51,352 bases of DNA, from contig JALRDO010000014.1 in assembly GCA_023262185.1 (NCBI GenBank), positions 1 through 51,352 of the forward strand, read 5' to 3'. The notes under the pieces were generated by a model. That model was not told where the DNA came from, made no database searches, and worked only from the letters and a program-made list of their open reading frames with translations. The position numbers were made by a program, and so were the translations under genes. Positions 38,866 to 46,562 of this stretch are shown in pieces; positions within the stretch are counted from its first letter, which is position 1, and each line of letters begins with the position of its first letter. This stretch comes from Flavobacteriaceae bacterium (GTDB taxonomy: Bacteria > Bacteroidota > Bacteroidia > Flavobacteriales > Flavobacteriaceae).

Positions 38866-39634
38866 GAGAAGTAGAGGCTAGTTTTTTGTATACAGTGAAT
38901 AAGAGCATTACTATTAGTAAACCGAAGGCAAATTGAAGCGTATTCAATACCTCTGGGTAGGCCGACCTGAAACCCCACTCCGCCTGGTGCTTAGAATAGA
39001 TGCCGTAAAATGCCCAGAGTATGGGTAGCAGAAACCAAATAGAGCGACGCTTGAGTGAAACCAAAAGAGCGACTGTGGCGGCAACGCCTACCATGGTGCT
39101 GGTCCATTCTGCCTCAGAGAGTCCCCATCTTCCGAAATCCATTGCCACTAGCAAGGCCGTAGCGTTGGCGATGGTAGCCACATTGATCCATCCGAAATAA
39201 ACGTCAAAGGCAGCGCGCACATAGAGGGTAATTCGATCGGGCTCTTTGATTTTATGCAGGTAATCGGTTATCCAGATAAGGCTCAATAGTAATATGAGCA
39301 TGATAAACATCGAACTGGCAATTTTGAGGTAATGCCAAGCAAAAATCCAGCCCATATTGGCGACTCCGTTGACTACCCACAAAAAACTAAGCTCACTGCT
39401 CGAGAACTGATTTGATCTGAAAATAAGTAAGACATAACCCAATAGAGCCAAGTAAATCACCCCCCAAATACTGAAGGTAAAACCGGCAGGAGTAAAAAAA
39501 TTGAAATACCGATCTGAGAGCTCACCCGTGGTGAATCCGTTGATCGGAAGTGCATTGGCAGCTGCATTGACCGCAATCACCGCTACAAACACAAGCGCGG
39601 TGATGAGTTTTTGATTCAAAGGTTTCGAAAACAT
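38858..39634 (-). CDS. TspO/MBR-like tryptophan-rich membrane protein
   Basis: This inner-membrane protein of 258 residues has about 7-8 hydrophobic helices and many tryptophans. The segments FNFFTPAGFTFSIWGVIYLAL and VVNGVANMGWIFAWH recall the TspO/MBR family core, but it is longer than the usual ~160 residues and so is a distant relative. Ligand and function are unknown. The ATG at 39634 is chosen because the only upstream in-frame start is a TTG nine bases earlier. A TACATTTA -7-like element (complement of 39654-39661) lies 19 bases before the chosen start. It overlaps the M20 peptidase gene by eight bases. Confidence 0.78.
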   Translation of the reverse strand: MFSKPLNQKLITALVFVAVIAVNAAANALPINGFTTGELSDRYFNFFTPAGFTFSIWGVIYLALLGYVLLIFRSNQFSSSELSFLWVVNGVANMGWIFAWHYLKIASSMFIMLILLLSLIWITDYLHKIKEPDRITLYVRAAFDVYFGWINVATIANATALLVAMDFGRWGLSEAEWTSTMVGVAATVALLVSLKRRSIWFLLPILWAFYGIYSKHQAEWGFRSAYPEVLNTLQFAFGLLIVMLLFTVYKKLASTSHA

Positions 39635-39653
39635 CAGATGCAATTTTGATTCT

Positions 39654-39661
39654 TAAATGTA
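39654..39661 (-). promoter_or_regulatory. near-consensus -7 element for the TspO-like/M20 operon
   Basis: The minus strand reads TACATTTA, one mismatch from TAnnTTTG, 19 bases before the ATG at 39634. The same octamer occurs on the plus strand at 39716-39723 for the divergent gene. Confidence 0.45.
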
Positions 39662-39715
39662 GGTCTAAATCGAAAAAGACCCGAAATCGATCCTTAAATC
39701 TTTTCAAAGTTCTTG

Positions 39716-39723
39716 TACATTTA
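39716..39723 (+). promoter_or_regulatory. near-consensus -7 element for the M20 amidohydrolase-xdhC-mocA operon
   Basis: TACATTTA, one mismatch from TAnnTTTG, ends 22 bases before the ATG at 39746, with a predicted leader of about 16 bases. No TTG is seen at the standard -33 spacing. Confidence 0.45.
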
Positions 39724-39745
39724 AGAAGCATAACCCTTTAAACCT

Positions 39746-41350
39746 ATGAAACCTAACTTACTCTTTCGAAACCTAATGCTCATCACAGCATTTAGTACTG
39801 CAGTTTACGCTTCAGCACAACAAACCTTTAGTGACGAAGACATCGAAAAAATGAAGGCACGCGCCTCTGAATTGGTGCTAGAAAATCAAAAGCTAAGCCA
39901 GGTGATGGTCGACAAGATTTTCAGTTTTGCAGAGCTCGGGTTTCAAGAAAAAGAATCGTCAAAATACCTCACGGAGATCCTTGAAAAAAATGGCTTTGAG
40001 ATTGAATACGGCGTGTCGGGTATACCCACCTCTTGGGTAGCACGTTGGAGCCGCGGTGAAGGCCCGGTGATTGCACTCGGGAGTGACGTAGATTGTATTC
40101 CTAAGGCCTCTCAATATCCAGGGGTTGCCTATCACAAACCCATCGTTGAGGGTGCACCAGGTCACGGAGAGGGTCACAACGCAGGGATTCCGCTTAACAT
40201 TACGGCGGTACTCGCGGTTCAAAAAGTGATGAAAGAGAACCATCTAGAAGGTACACTCATTTTATGGCCGGGTATCGCTGAAGAGCTGGTGGCCTCTAAG
40301 GCTTGGTTTGTGCGCGATGGACTATTCAATAAAATCGATGCCTGTATTTTTACCCACGTCAGCAGCAATATGGGTGTCTCATGGGGCGCCTCTTCTGGTA
40401 CTGGATTGATCTCGGTAGAGTTTACTTTCGAAGGCGATGCGGCACATGCTGCTGGAGCACCTTGGAGAGGAAAGAGTGCAGCCGATGCGGTTGAGCTCAT
40501 GAATATCGGATGGAATTACAAGCGCGAGCACCTTGATCCGCTCAAACGCTCACACTCCATCATTTCTGACGGAGGAGATCAACCTAATGTGGTTCCATCA
40601 AAATCAAGCATCTGGTATTATTTCAGAGACGTCACCTATGAAGGTATTATGGAGATGTATGAATCGGCCAGAAACATTGCCGAGGGTGCGGCTCTGATGA
40701 CCGACACCAAGATGAGCTATAAAATATTGGGTACGGCTTGGCCGCGCCACTTCAATAAGAGCATCGCTGAGACCATGTACAAAAACATAGAAGTAGTAGG
40801 GCTTCCTGAATGGTCAGAGGCTGATCAAACCCTAGCCAAAGCCGTTCAATCAGAGTTAGGGAATAAAAATATTACGGGCCTTTCAGACGAACTGAATCCG
40901 CTCGGATTACCCGTCGAAAAACCGGTAAGCGGAGGGAGTGACGATATCGGTGACGTTTCTTGGACCTTGCCTACTGTAACCTTGCGCTTTCCGTCAAACA
41001 TTCCTGGACTACCCGGGCACCACTGGAGCAATGCCATCGCCATGGCTACTCCCATTGCACATAAAGGGGTAACTGCAGGGGCTCAAGTCGAGGCCATGAC
41101 ACTCATCGACATGCTCACCAAACCGGCAGTTCTTGAAGAGGCATGGGCTTACTTCAATGAAGAACAGACAAAAGAAACCAAATACCAACCCATGATAGAG
41201 GCGAATACTGAGGCTCCTATCTTCCTCAATACAGAAATTGACGAGCGTTTTAGACCCGCCCTTTCAAAGTATTTCTACAACGAAAAGAAATACGATTCGT
41301 ATCTCGAGCAATTAGGGGTAAGCTATCCTACGCTTAAAAAAGAAGAATAA
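39746..41350 (+). CDS. exported M20 amidohydrolase (AbgB-like)
   Basis: This 534-residue protein has a signal peptide (cleavage near AVYASAQQ, residue ~25). Its M20D/amidohydrolase fold is most like the p-aminobenzoyl-glutamate hydrolase subunit B group. Motifs include FSFAELGFQEKESS, ALGSDVDCIPK, PGHGEGHNAGIP, WPGIAEELVASKAWF and GSDDIGDVSW. It should hydrolyse an amide bond, likely of an N-acylated amino acid or aromatic amide, in the periplasm. The xdhC ATG follows six bases after its stop, so it probably shares a transcript with the molybdenum-enzyme maturation genes. The substrate is not known. Confidence 0.9.
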   Translation: MKPNLLFRNLMLITAFSTAVYASAQQTFSDEDIEKMKARASELVLENQKLSQVMVDKIFSFAELGFQEKESSKYLTEILEKNGFEIEYGVSGIPTSWVARWSRGEGPVIALGSDVDCIPKASQYPGVAYHKPIVEGAPGHGEGHNAGIPLNITAVLAVQKVMKENHLEGTLILWPGIAEELVASKAWFVRDGLFNKIDACIFTHVSSNMGVSWGASSGTGLISVEFTFEGDAAHAAGAPWRGKSAADAVELMNIGWNYKREHLDPLKRSHSIISDGGDQPNVVPSKSSIWYYFRDVTYEGIMEMYESARNIAEGAALMTDTKMSYKILGTAWPRHFNKSIAETMYKNIEVVGLPEWSEADQTLAKAVQSELGNKNITGLSDELNPLGLPVEKPVSGGSDDIGDVSWTLPTVTLRFPSNIPGLPGHHWSNAIAMATPIAHKGVTAGAQVEAMTLIDMLTKPAVLEEAWAYFNEEQTKETKYQPMIEANTEAPIFLNTEIDERFRPALSKYFYNEKKYDSYLEQLGVSYPTLKKEE

Positions 41351-41356
41351 TCTGAA

Positions 41357-42364
41357 ATGACCCACGAACTCCTCGAAATACTCGACACTTATCAAGACTA
41401 CCGCTCCAAAGGGATCTCTTGTCTCATGGTCACCTTGGTGCACCTAGAGGGCTCTTCGTATCGTAAGCCAGGAGTTCGGATGTTGATCGCCGAAGATCAC
41501 AGCATGGTGGGTGCCGTTAGTGGGGGTTGTGTGGAGAAAGAGATCCTTCGGCAATCGCTTGTGGTCTTTGAGTCCAAGACTCCTACCATAATGGAATACG
41601 ACGGGCGTTACCGCTTAGGTTGTGAAGGAATACTCAGGCTTCTCATTGAACCGCTAGAACTCGATGCGGCAGCCATAGCAGAAATCGTAAAAGCTGTAGA
41701 CACCAAGCAGCCCTTAACATGGAAGTCGCACTACCGTCTTGAATTAGGGGCCCATGCCATTTTAGGATCTGAAATCTGCATTGGCTCTAAAGGGTATGCC
41801 TTATCGCCCAACCATAAGCCGAAAGGAGAGGCTATTTTTGAACAAGACCTAGCCCCTTTGAACGAGCTCTTCATCTTCGGGGCAGAGCACGACAGCGCAA
41901 TCCTTAGTCAAATGGCAAGCACTTTAGGATTCAGGGTAAAGGTAGTGGCTCCGCCAGACGAGCAGAAAACAATAGAATACTTTAATGGAGCGTATCAACT
42001 GATGACTCCCCTGTTTTCAGAGATTAGCGACCTCCCCATTGGGCCGAACGCTGCCATGGTGCTCATGACCCATAGTATTAGTAAAGACACTCAGTACCTG
42101 CTCGAATTGACCGACTTTAGACCGGCTTATATCGGACTCCTCGGCCCTGCACATCGAAGAGAGCGTCTGATTGATGCCCTGCTCGAACGCAAGCCAGAAA
42201 CAGACGATCGCTTTATCGATCTGCTTCGCGGACCTGCCGGACTCGACCTCGGTGCCCAAAGCGCCCCAGAAATTGCCCTTTCTATCTTAAGTGAGATTTT
42301 ATCGGTATTGCGCCAAAAAGACGGAAAGCCCCTACATCAAAAAAGAGGAAACATCCATGCCTAA
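41357..42364 (+). CDS. xdhC: XdhC/CoxI family molybdenum-enzyme maturation protein
   Basis: XdhC-type proteins bind the molybdenum cofactor, help replace a Mo oxygen by sulfur, and insert the cofactor into xanthine-oxidase-family enzymes. The 335-residue protein has the N-terminal XdhC domain (VHLEGSSYRKPGVRMLI, AVSGGCVEKEI) and a C-terminal Rossmann domain (LFIFGAEHDSAILSQMAS, AYIGLLGPAHRRERL). It overlaps the mocA-like gene by eight bases and lies between an amidohydrolase gene and the minus-strand moa/moe operon. Its likely client is the two-subunit enzyme encoded at 48482-51188. Confidence 0.93.
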   Translation: MTHELLEILDTYQDYRSKGISCLMVTLVHLEGSSYRKPGVRMLIAEDHSMVGAVSGGCVEKEILRQSLVVFESKTPTIMEYDGRYRLGCEGILRLLIEPLELDAAAIAEIVKAVDTKQPLTWKSHYRLELGAHAILGSEICIGSKGYALSPNHKPKGEAIFEQDLAPLNELFIFGAEHDSAILSQMASTLGFRVKVVAPPDEQKTIEYFNGAYQLMTPLFSEISDLPIGPNAAMVLMTHSISKDTQYLLELTDFRPAYIGLLGPAHRRERLIDALLERKPETDDRFIDLLRGPAGLDLGAQSAPEIALSILSEILSVLRQKDGKPLHQKRGNIHA

Positions 42365-42953
42365 GTTGGCCGCACTGCTTTTATCAGCGGGTCATTCGTC
42401 ACGCATGGGCCAACCCAAGGCATTGTTAGAATGGCAGCAGCGACCGCTCATCAAACACCAGCTTGAAACTTTAAAGGCCTTAGACTGTCCCATAGCCGTT
42501 GTGCTTGGAGCACATGAAGAGGCTATCTCAACGGTATTAAAAGATGAAGAGGTCTTGCGTGTAATTCATGTAAGTTTCGATGCGGGTATGGGATCTTCCA
42601 TTGCGGCCGGCGTCTCAGCGATCCGTCATCTTCAGCCCGAAGCGGTTTTGATCGTAGCGGTAGATCAACCCCTCATTACCGCCACTTACCTCAAAGCGCT
42701 CATTGACTTTTATCATCTGAATACTGCCGGTATTGTGCAGTCGACCTCAACTGAAGGGTGGAAGGGTATTCCGGCCATTTTTAGCGCTGCCTATTTTGAT
42801 GAACTTGAAGCATTAGATGGAGATTTCGGAGCGAAACCCGTGGTTAAAAATCACCTTGACGACTGTCTGGCTTACACGCCTTCAGCGCTACTGGCAGACA
42901 TGGATACCTACGCACATTACGAGGCCTTGAAAAAGGCTAACCCCCAATCTTGA
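42357..42953 (+). CDS. mocA: molybdenum cofactor cytidylyltransferase-like NTP transferase
   Basis: This 198-residue protein is a MobA/MocA-type nucleotidyltransferase (LLLSAGHSSRMGQPKALLEW at residues 7-26, VLGAHEEAI, AVDQPLI). Next to xdhC and an enzyme of the xanthine-oxidase family, whose cofactor in bacteria is often the cytosine dinucleotide form, a MocA role (CTP + Mo-molybdopterin to MCD) is more likely than MobA. The start at 42357 is used because the earlier ATG at 42291 lies well inside xdhC and adds a basic tail before the nucleotide-binding strand. Its 3' end overlaps the convergent moaA gene by 17 bases. Confidence 0.88.
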   Translation: MPKLAALLLSAGHSSRMGQPKALLEWQQRPLIKHQLETLKALDCPIAVVLGAHEEAISTVLKDEEVLRVIHVSFDAGMGSSIAAGVSAIRHLQPEAVLIVAVDQPLITATYLKALIDFYHLNTAGIVQSTSTEGWKGIPAIFSAAYFDELEALDGDFGAKPVVKNHLDDCLAYTPSALLADMDTYAHYEALKKANPQS

Positions 42954-43941
42954 TCATCGAGCGATTACTCTGATGATTGTGGTAATCCTCAAAGGTTTCA
43001 GGAGAATCAAGTCCGGCGCGAACGGCCTTTTTAAGCTGCAGTACTTTTTGAATGACCGGTTCTATGGGCTCGCCTGAGCGTAGTGCGCCTAGCAGATCTT
43101 GCTCTTTGTCTGAGAACAAGCAATTGCGCAGCCTTCCGTTAGCCGTAAGTCGTATGCGATTGCAGCTGTCGCAAAACGGATTAGTAACGGTGCTAATGAC
43201 CGCAAAACTTCCTTTAAATCCGCTGATTTTAAAGTTCTTGGCCGTATCGTTGGGGGCATCTTGAAGGCGCTCGACGCGATCTCTACCGTAATGTCCTTCG
43301 ATGCGTTCCAAGATGCTTGCTAGAGAAACGGTTTTCGATTGGTCCCAAGCATTGCCCTGAAAAGGCATGAATTCAATGAAGCGAATCGATAGCGGTTCTC
43401 TTTCAGTGAGGGCAATAAAATCAATGATTTCTTCTTCGTTTTGACCTTTTAAAAGCACCGCGTTGATTTTCACGTCAAACCCTTCATTGAGCACAATCTG
43501 CAGGTTCGTATGCACGCGCTCAAATTGGTCACGAAGGGTGATCGTATTGAAAGATTCCGGATTCAGAGTGTCTAAACTAAAGTTCAACTTGCGTAACCCT
43601 GCTCGTTTGAGATCATCGAGGTAACGATCGAGCAGTATTCCGTTGGTGGTGAGGGCCAGTGAAACCTTGAGAGTAGACAATCGCTCGAGAATCTCCCCGA
43701 AATCTTTGCGCAATAGAGGTTCTCCTCCGGTCAATCGTATCTTGTTGACCCCATGATGCACAAATACCTTGGCGATTTCATAGACCTCTTCGGAGGTCAT
43801 GAGGCTTTCTTTCGGGCTCAGCTGAATTCCGGCACTGGGCATACAGTAGGTGCAGCGCAAATTGCACTTCTCAATGAGCGAAATCCGCAAATAATTGTGA
43901 AAACGCTGATGAGAATCGTATAGAATACCCGAATGCTTCAT
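42937..43941 (-). CDS. moaA: GTP 3',8-cyclase
   Basis: MoaA is a radical-SAM enzyme that, with MoaC, turns GTP into cyclic pyranopterin monophosphate, the first step of molybdenum-cofactor synthesis. The 334-residue protein has the SAM cluster motif C26-x3-C30-x2-C33 (EKCNLRCTYCMP). The C-terminal second-cluster cysteines are present in NPFCDSCNRIRL and GRLRNCLFS. It ends in the double glycine (IKIGG) needed for activity. Its start overlaps the moaCB stop by one base (TAATG), and its 3' end overlaps mocA. Confidence 0.97.
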   Translation of the reverse strand: MKHSGILYDSHQRFHNYLRISLIEKCNLRCTYCMPSAGIQLSPKESLMTSEEVYEIAKVFVHHGVNKIRLTGGEPLLRKDFGEILERLSTLKVSLALTTNGILLDRYLDDLKRAGLRKLNFSLDTLNPESFNTITLRDQFERVHTNLQIVLNEGFDVKINAVLLKGQNEEEIIDFIALTEREPLSIRFIEFMPFQGNAWDQSKTVSLASILERIEGHYGRDRVERLQDAPNDTAKNFKISGFKGSFAVISTVTNPFCDSCNRIRLTANGRLRNCLFSDKEQDLLGALRSGEPIEPVIQKVLQLKKAVRAGLDSPETFEDYHNHQSNRSMIKIGG

Positions 43942-44849
43942 TAATCGTGTCTTTTTCCTTGAATCACCTCAATCAAATGCAGCAACGTCGGCATTACCGC
44001 GTTGAACGAGTCGGTGGCTCCAGCCGTTGAACCGGGTAGTGCCAATACTATGGCGTTTTTATAGATGCCGGCTAGTGAGCGCGAAAACATAGCCACTGGC
44101 GTGCGGGCCTGACCGTAACTGCGCATCGCCTCTTCTACTCCTGAGAGCCTCTTTTCGATGAGGGGGCTCAACGCTTCAAAGGTTACATCGCGTGGGGCTG
44201 CTCCGGTGCCTCCAGAGAAAACAATGAGATCGCATCCGGCATCAGAAAGCGAAGAGAGCTTTGCCGCTATGCCTTCTTTCTCGTCAGGGACTACCTCAAC
44301 CCCCTCACATGCTAGGCCCAAACCGATGAGGCGTTTTTGAATTGATAATCCGGTGCGGTCTTCGGCCTTTTCGGCCGATACGGAATCAGAACAGATCACC
44401 ACTCCGCCTTTAAGGCCAGTGCCACTAGCCTTGAGGTCTGACTTGCCTCCTTTTTTACTGAGTAATTTGATCGATCCGATTTCTACACCCTTGTCGATGG
44501 GCTTGAGCATGTCGTACATATTGAGTGCTGCAATACTGGCCCCGTGCATGGCCTCAACCTCTACCCCTGTTTTGTAAATCGTCTTGACCTCACACAGAAT
44601 GTTAATCTGCCGACCGTCAATCTCAAATGAGAATCCGGTATACTCGATCGGAATGGGGTGGCAATCGGGTAAGAGCTCAGGCGTTTTCTTGACCCCGAGG
44701 AGTCCGGCTGCCTTACTCATTTCGAAGACGTCGCCTTTAGGTACCCGCCCTTCTTTGATAGCCGCTATGGTCTCATCTGCGCTAACCGTTACAATGGCCG
44801 AGGCTACGGCAATTCTGAGCGTGGTATTCTTATGTGTAATATCGACCAT
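43941..44849 (-). CDS. moaCB: bifunctional MoaC-MoaB fusion
   Basis: This 302-residue fusion has MoaC (cyclic pyranopterin monophosphate synthase) at about residues 1-147, with VFEMSKAAGLLGVKKT, PDCHPIPIEYTGF and GVEVEAMHGASIAALNMYDM. MoaB/MogA (molybdopterin adenylyltransferase) follows at about 148-300, with GVVICSDSVSAEKAEDRTG, LIVFSGGTGAAPRD and LALPGSTAGATDSF. One protein therefore covers an early and a late step of cofactor synthesis. Such fusions are, to my knowledge, common in Bacteroidota. It lies three bases after moaE and overlaps moaA by one base. Confidence 0.95.
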   Translation of the reverse strand: MVDITHKNTTLRIAVASAIVTVSADETIAAIKEGRVPKGDVFEMSKAAGLLGVKKTPELLPDCHPIPIEYTGFSFEIDGRQINILCEVKTIYKTGVEVEAMHGASIAALNMYDMLKPIDKGVEIGSIKLLSKKGGKSDLKASGTGLKGGVVICSDSVSAEKAEDRTGLSIQKRLIGLGLACEGVEVVPDEKEGIAAKLSSLSDAGCDLIVFSGGTGAAPRDVTFEALSPLIEKRLSGVEEAMRSYGQARTPVAMFSRSLAGIYKNAIVLALPGSTAGATDSFNAVMPTLLHLIEVIQGKRHD

Positions 44850-44852
44850 GAA

Positions 44853-45293
44853 TTAGGTATTTACTTTCCATTGATGGGTGTTGTCTTCAAAAAGCTCTTT
44901 TCCGAAGACCGGCAGTTTTGCCTTGAGCTCATCTACAAAATAAGGGAGCGCCTCAAAAACGGCCCTGCGGTGGCCTGAAGAGACAAAAACAAAGAAACAG
45001 ATTTCACCAACGGCTACACGGCCTATACTGTGATAGACGTGTGCACAAGTAATATCAAATTGCTCGAAAAGCGATTCTTTGATCTCGTGTGCAATACTGT
45101 TGATCATCTCATGCTGTCCACTGTACTCAATCGCGGCAACCTTTTTGCCATCGATCTCATCTTCACGCACCTGACCCAAGAAAATGGAGTGCGCCCCGAT
45201 TTGTGTCTTGGGCTGATGGGCCGCGATCGACTTCTTTATTTTTTCAGGATCAATAGGACCCTCTATGAGTATAGATTTTATCGACTTAGTCAT
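44853..45293 (-). CDS. moaE: molybdopterin synthase catalytic subunit
   Basis: MoaE, with thiocarboxylated MoaD, adds the two dithiolene sulfurs to cyclic pyranopterin monophosphate. The 146-residue length is normal. Recognisable segments are GAHSIFLGQVREDEIDGKKV, AIEYSGQHEMIN, VYHSIGRVAVGEICFFVFVS, SGHRRAVFEALPYFVDELK and the late lysines around FGKELFED. It overlaps the moeB-like gene by eight bases and sits three bases before moaCB. Confidence 0.96.
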   Translation of the reverse strand: MTKSIKSILIEGPIDPEKIKKSIAAHQPKTQIGAHSIFLGQVREDEIDGKKVAAIEYSGQHEMINSIAHEIKESLFEQFDITCAHVYHSIGRVAVGEICFFVFVSSGHRRAVFEALPYFVDELKAKLPVFGKELFEDNTHQWKVNT

Positions 45294-46332
45294 GCTTCAT
45301 TTGATTCAGATAATGGATAAAGTCTTCAATTTCTTCTTTGAGGTAATATACGTTTTCACGCTCAATTTTCTGCGCACAAAGGCGTGCCCTTTTTCCGGTA
45401 GCACAGAACAAAACTAAAGGGCGATCGTTCGGCAAACCTTCACTTAAAGCCACGACCTCAGTATTATCAATCTGCGGATGCTCCCCGGCCTCTCTCACAT
45501 CTACAAAGAGTGGATCTTTCAACTCCTTCAGATCAGACACAAACAGCGTTTGCCGGTTCCATTCGCAATCGTTCAACGCTATGGGTTCAATGCGTTCTAA
45601 GGTCTTTATCCGCTCAATTTCAGCAGTATTGGGGGTAAAACTCAAGGCGTGCTGCTGATGCGTCAAAAGATCGTAAGTGATAAGCTTAGCGGCTTGAACC
45701 GATGCTAAGCCCGCCAAAACCTTTAAGGCCTCAGATGCCATGAGTGAACCGATCAAGGCCACCAGTGGGGAGAAGACACCAATTTCAGCACAGTTTGGAA
45801 TCACCGCATTAGTTGGAGCCTCTTTGAAGAGGCAGCGATAGGTCGCAGAGCCCTTGTAATTGCAAACCGCCATCTGTCCGCTAAAGGTGTGGAGTGCCCC
45901 AAAAACAAAGGGAATATCTTGGCGTACGCAAGCATCATTGATCACATAGCGCGTGCGAAAGTTATCGGTGCAATCGAGTACTACATCGGCCTCCTTTACA
46001 AGGTGCTCAGCAGAATGAACATCAATGGCTTGAGGGATCGCTTTCAGTTGAATCTCACTATTCAGGGCATCTAACTTCTCGGCAGCCACCTCAGCCTTTA
46101 GACGCCCGATATCCTCTTCAGCATACAAGACCTGACGTTGCAGGTTCGAGAGCGAGACGCGATCGTAATCGACAATGGTAATCTTATTTACCCCTGCCGA
46201 AGCGAGATAAGGCAACACGGCAGCACCTAATCCTCCGGCACCGACCACCACGGCATGAGAACTGCCTAACTGCTCTTGTGCAGCAGTGCCCCATGGCTTT
46301 AGCTTGATATGTCGGTCGTATCGGTTTTTCAT
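45286..46332 (-). CDS. moeB: MoeB-like MoaD-adenylating enzyme with C-terminal rhodanese domain
   Basis: This 348-residue protein joins a ThiF/MoeB E1-like domain (ATP-binding GAGGLGAAVLPYLASAGV at about 31-48, DNFRTRYVIND) to a rhodanese domain (about 272-345) with its loop cysteine C310 in LFCATGKR. It should adenylate the MoaD C-terminal glycine and hand on persulfide sulfur. C181 in NCAEIGV corresponds to the conserved cysteine of the crossover loop. The paired zinc cysteines that I recall from E. coli MoeB are not intact: T164 stands where the first Cys of CYRC should be, and no later CxxC is present. It overlaps moaD (ATGA) and moaE. Confidence 0.92.
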   Translation of the reverse strand: MKNRYDRHIKLKPWGTAAQEQLGSSHAVVVGAGGLGAAVLPYLASAGVNKITIVDYDRVSLSNLQRQVLYAEEDIGRLKAEVAAEKLDALNSEIQLKAIPQAIDVHSAEHLVKEADVVLDCTDNFRTRYVINDACVRQDIPFVFGALHTFSGQMAVCNYKGSATYRCLFKEAPTNAVIPNCAEIGVFSPLVALIGSLMASEALKVLAGLASVQAAKLITYDLLTHQQHALSFTPNTAEIERIKTLERIEPIALNDCEWNRQTLFVSDLKELKDPLFVDVREAGEHPQIDNTEVVALSEGLPNDRPLVLFCATGKRARLCAQKIERENVYYLKEEIEDFIHYLNQMKHD

Positions 46333-46562
46333 CCGCCTGAAAATGGAGGAAACACCTCTATCGCTCCTGAACTCAAGAGCTCGTGATCTGATTTAAAAGC
46401 TCCATCTTGGGCCAAGGTGTAAGGATAATCGCTCAAACCCTCAAAGGCCTGTTCTAAGGCCACACGCAAGGTTGACACCGTACTTCCTTCAGCCAAAACT
46501 ATACGCCCGTGCGCTCCAAAAAGCTCAGATAAGGGTCCGTAAAAGTTGAGCGTGTATTCCAT
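46329..46562 (-). CDS. moaD: molybdopterin synthase sulfur carrier subunit
   Basis: MoaD is a 77-residue ubiquitin-fold protein whose C-terminal glycine becomes a thiocarboxylate. The ending IEVFPPFSGG has the required GG. The N-terminus (LNFYGPLSELFGA) matches the family. Its stop overlaps the moeB start (ATGA), and its ATG overlaps the stop of the TSUP permease gene by one base, so it is tightly coupled in the operon. Confidence 0.95.
   Translation of the reverse strand: MEYTLNFYGPLSELFGAHGRIVLAEGSTVSTLRVALEQAFEGLSDYPYTLAQDGAFKSDHELLSSGAIEVFPPFSGG

Noticed and set aside
42291-42356. Upstream start for the mocA-like gene
   Set aside because: It lies inside xdhC and adds a basic tail before the first nucleotide-binding strand of the family.
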